From the NCBI RefSeq assembly GCF_017355835.1, contig NZ_JAFEWF010000016.1:1-64000 (forward strand): a DNA stretch of 64,000 nt, given 5' to 3'. Made by a program: the position numbers and the translations under genes. The DNA is from Desertivirga brevis. Lineage in GTDB: Bacteria; Bacteroidota; Bacteroidia; Sphingobacteriales; Sphingobacteriaceae. The notes under the pieces are model-generated. The model worked only from the letters and a program-made list of their open reading frames with translations, searched no databases and was not told where the DNA came from. Each line of letters starts with the position of its first letter. Positions within the stretch are counted from its first letter, which is position 1. Positions 62,779-64,000 of the stretch are shown here, piece by piece.

Positions 62779-64000
62779 ATGGCAAAAGACCAATACTGGC
62801 TCAAATCGGGCTTAATTAATATCATACAGAATTTTTCCGGTACACTAATTAATCTGGCTACATTTTATCTCCTTGTCAGATTGCTGGGAAAGCACGAGTT
62901 TGGGGTGTGGGGATTATATCTTCAGGCCGTTACGATTCAGGAGGTTGTCAGGAACGGATTAATTCAAAGTGCTCTGATTAAGTTTATTTCGGGATCGAAA
63001 GAAGAGGAACATTCGAAGATCGTTTCTGCATCTGTCACTATCAGTGGAACGATCACCGTTTTCTGCGTACTGCTAAATTTAATCTTTGCAGGATATCTTG
63101 CCGATAAACTCAAAGCCCCTGAGCTGGAGCCTATGTTCAGATTATACAATATAACATTCCTGCTTTCGGGTGTACTCACGCAGCTAAACTGTATTGAGCA
63201 GGCCAACCTTTCTTATAAGGGTGTTTTTGCAAGTAATCTGGTTCGTTCCATAATTCTTTTGTTATTTATTGCAATAAATTTCACCTTCAAGTTCACTACT
63301 GACCTTATTTCTCTGGTTTATGTTCAGATGGCCTGTGCTCTTGCCAGTATAGCCGTTGCCTGGTTCTTTGTTCGCAAATACCTGAATTTTGCTTATGTGT
63401 TCAACCTAGAGTGGATTAAAAAGATATTTAATTTTGGAAAGTTCTCTTTTGCTACAAATATAAGCTCGATCCTTTCTGGAACTATTGATCAGTGGATGCT
63501 TGCCGGAATTATTTCTCCTGCTGCATCCGGAGCTTTTAATATCGCGGTTCGTATCACCAATCTGGTAGATATTCCAACTAATGCGATTGCTACCATAGTA
63601 TTCCCTCAAAGCGCCAAACGTATCGAGACCGAGGGGAAGGAGGCCGTTAAGTATTTGTATGAGAAATCTGTTGGAGCACTTTTGGCTATTGTGATGCCAG
63701 CGCTGATATTTGTTTATATTTTTAATAGTATAATTATTGAATTGCTTGCCGGCGATAAGTATGCTGATTCAGTACCGATATTGAACATCACATTGCTATA
63801 TTGTATTTTCGGTTGCTTTGGAAGGCAGTCAGGTGTAATATTAGATTCGATAGGGAAAACACGTACAACCTTCTTTATTGTACTTTTCAATACCTGTTTG
63901 ATCCTCGTTTTAAATTATTTTTTCATTCGCGAATTCGGGGTTTTGGGCGCAGCTTATGCTACGTTGATATGTAACGTTGTAGGCTTTGCGATTGCCCAGG
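62779..64000 (+). CDS. Oligosaccharide flippase (Wzx-like), 3' end cut by window edge
   Basis: The first 407 codons are open to the window end. The protein begins MAKDQYWLKSGLINIIQNF and shows about ten hydrophobic helices, with LVRLLGKHEFGVWGLYLQ near residue 35 and GTIDQWMLAGIISPAASGAF near residue 235, features of the MOP/Wzx polysaccharide exporter family. It would move undecaprenyl-linked oligosaccharides across the inner membrane. With the GT8, GT2 and unknown gene it marks a polysaccharide or O-antigen-type locus running off the right edge. Confidence 0.88.
   Translation, partial: MAKDQYWLKSGLINIIQNFSGTLINLATFYLLVRLLGKHEFGVWGLYLQAVTIQEVVRNGLIQSALIKFISGSKEEEHSKIVSASVTISGTITVFCVLLNLIFAGYLADKLKAPELEPMFRLYNITFLLSGVLTQLNCIEQANLSYKGVFASNLVRSIILLLFIAINFTFKFTTDLISLVYVQMACALASIAVAWFFVRKYLNFAYVFNLEWIKKIFNFGKFSFATNISSILSGTIDQWMLAGIISPAASGAFNIAVRITNLVDIPTNAIATIVFPQSAKRIETEGKEAVKYLYEKSVGALLAIVMPALIFVYIFNSIIIELLAGDKYADSVPILNITLLYCIFGCFGRQSGVILDSIGKTRTTFFIVLFNTCLILVLNYFFIREFGVLGAAYATLICNVVGFAIAQ

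Overview
The window looks like a chromosomal segment of a Bacteroidota bacterium, most likely in the Sphingobacteriaceae (Pedobacter/Mucilaginibacter-like). Several things point there: SusC/SusD pairs, type IX secretion (T9SS) sorting domains, PorP/SprF and PorE-like proteins, FecR/ECF-sigma/TonB-receptor operons, DUF4249, Reg_prop hybrid kinases, and AT-rich intergenic regions. Two promoters (kup and tRNA-Cys) match the Bacteroidota consensus TTTG-N19-TAnnTTTG exactly. Several genes appear to use TTG or GTG starts. Assignment to a genus is inference.

Layout. 1-377: start of a transketolase N-terminal subunit, cut by the window edge. 571-8123: surface-protein operon made of a 1100-residue collagen-like modular protein, a T9SS type B cargo, a PorP/SprF protein and a PorE-like OmpA protein. 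8192-11630: minus-strand genes for Bcp peroxiredoxin, an M23 peptidase, a fumarylacetoacetase-fold hydrolase and a small T9SS type A cargo. 11823-13766: kup. 13988-26162: an arabinan utilisation locus (FecR, SusC, SusD, GH43, GH51, GH43, aldose 1-epimerase). 26409-30685: EEP-family protein, a DUF3606 protein, lysC and lysA. 30657-37555: a compact minus-strand signalling operon (REC-PAS-kinase, three-receiver hybrid kinase, receiver, CheR, CheB). 37771-39890: two GT2 glycosyltransferases. 39958-46915: a partner-switching cassette (membrane protein, REC-SpoIIE phosphatase, STAS protein, ATPase-fold protein) followed by a Reg_prop hybrid kinase. 46986-51176: a 29-residue membrane protein, a 59-residue basic protein with tRNA-Cys, an RNA methyltransferase, a TamL-like outer-membrane protein and an unknown membrane protein. 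51506-57133: CHRD lipoprotein, ECF sigma, FecR, TonB-dependent receptor and DUF4249 lipoprotein. 57199-58912: a beta-barrel protein and a zinc metallopeptidase. 59090-64000: a glycan gene cluster with GT8, tandem GT2 paralogues, an unknown protein and a Wzx-like flippase cut by the edge.

How it works together. In the arabinan locus, a surface GH43 would cut the chain, SusC/SusD would import oligomers, and the periplasmic GH51 and second GH43 would release arabinose. A nine-base motif, AACCAATTA, recurs five times just ahead of four of these genes, and I see it on the same strand nowhere else. The two signalling blocks at 30.7-46.9 kb share an almost identical Gln/Glu coiled coil. They combine methylation enzymes without a chemoreceptor, and an RsbU/RsbV/RsbW-like cassette without a sigma-B-like factor. 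This makes them the best candidates for an incompletely described system. No CRISPR array, insertion sequence, prophage or rRNA was recognised.
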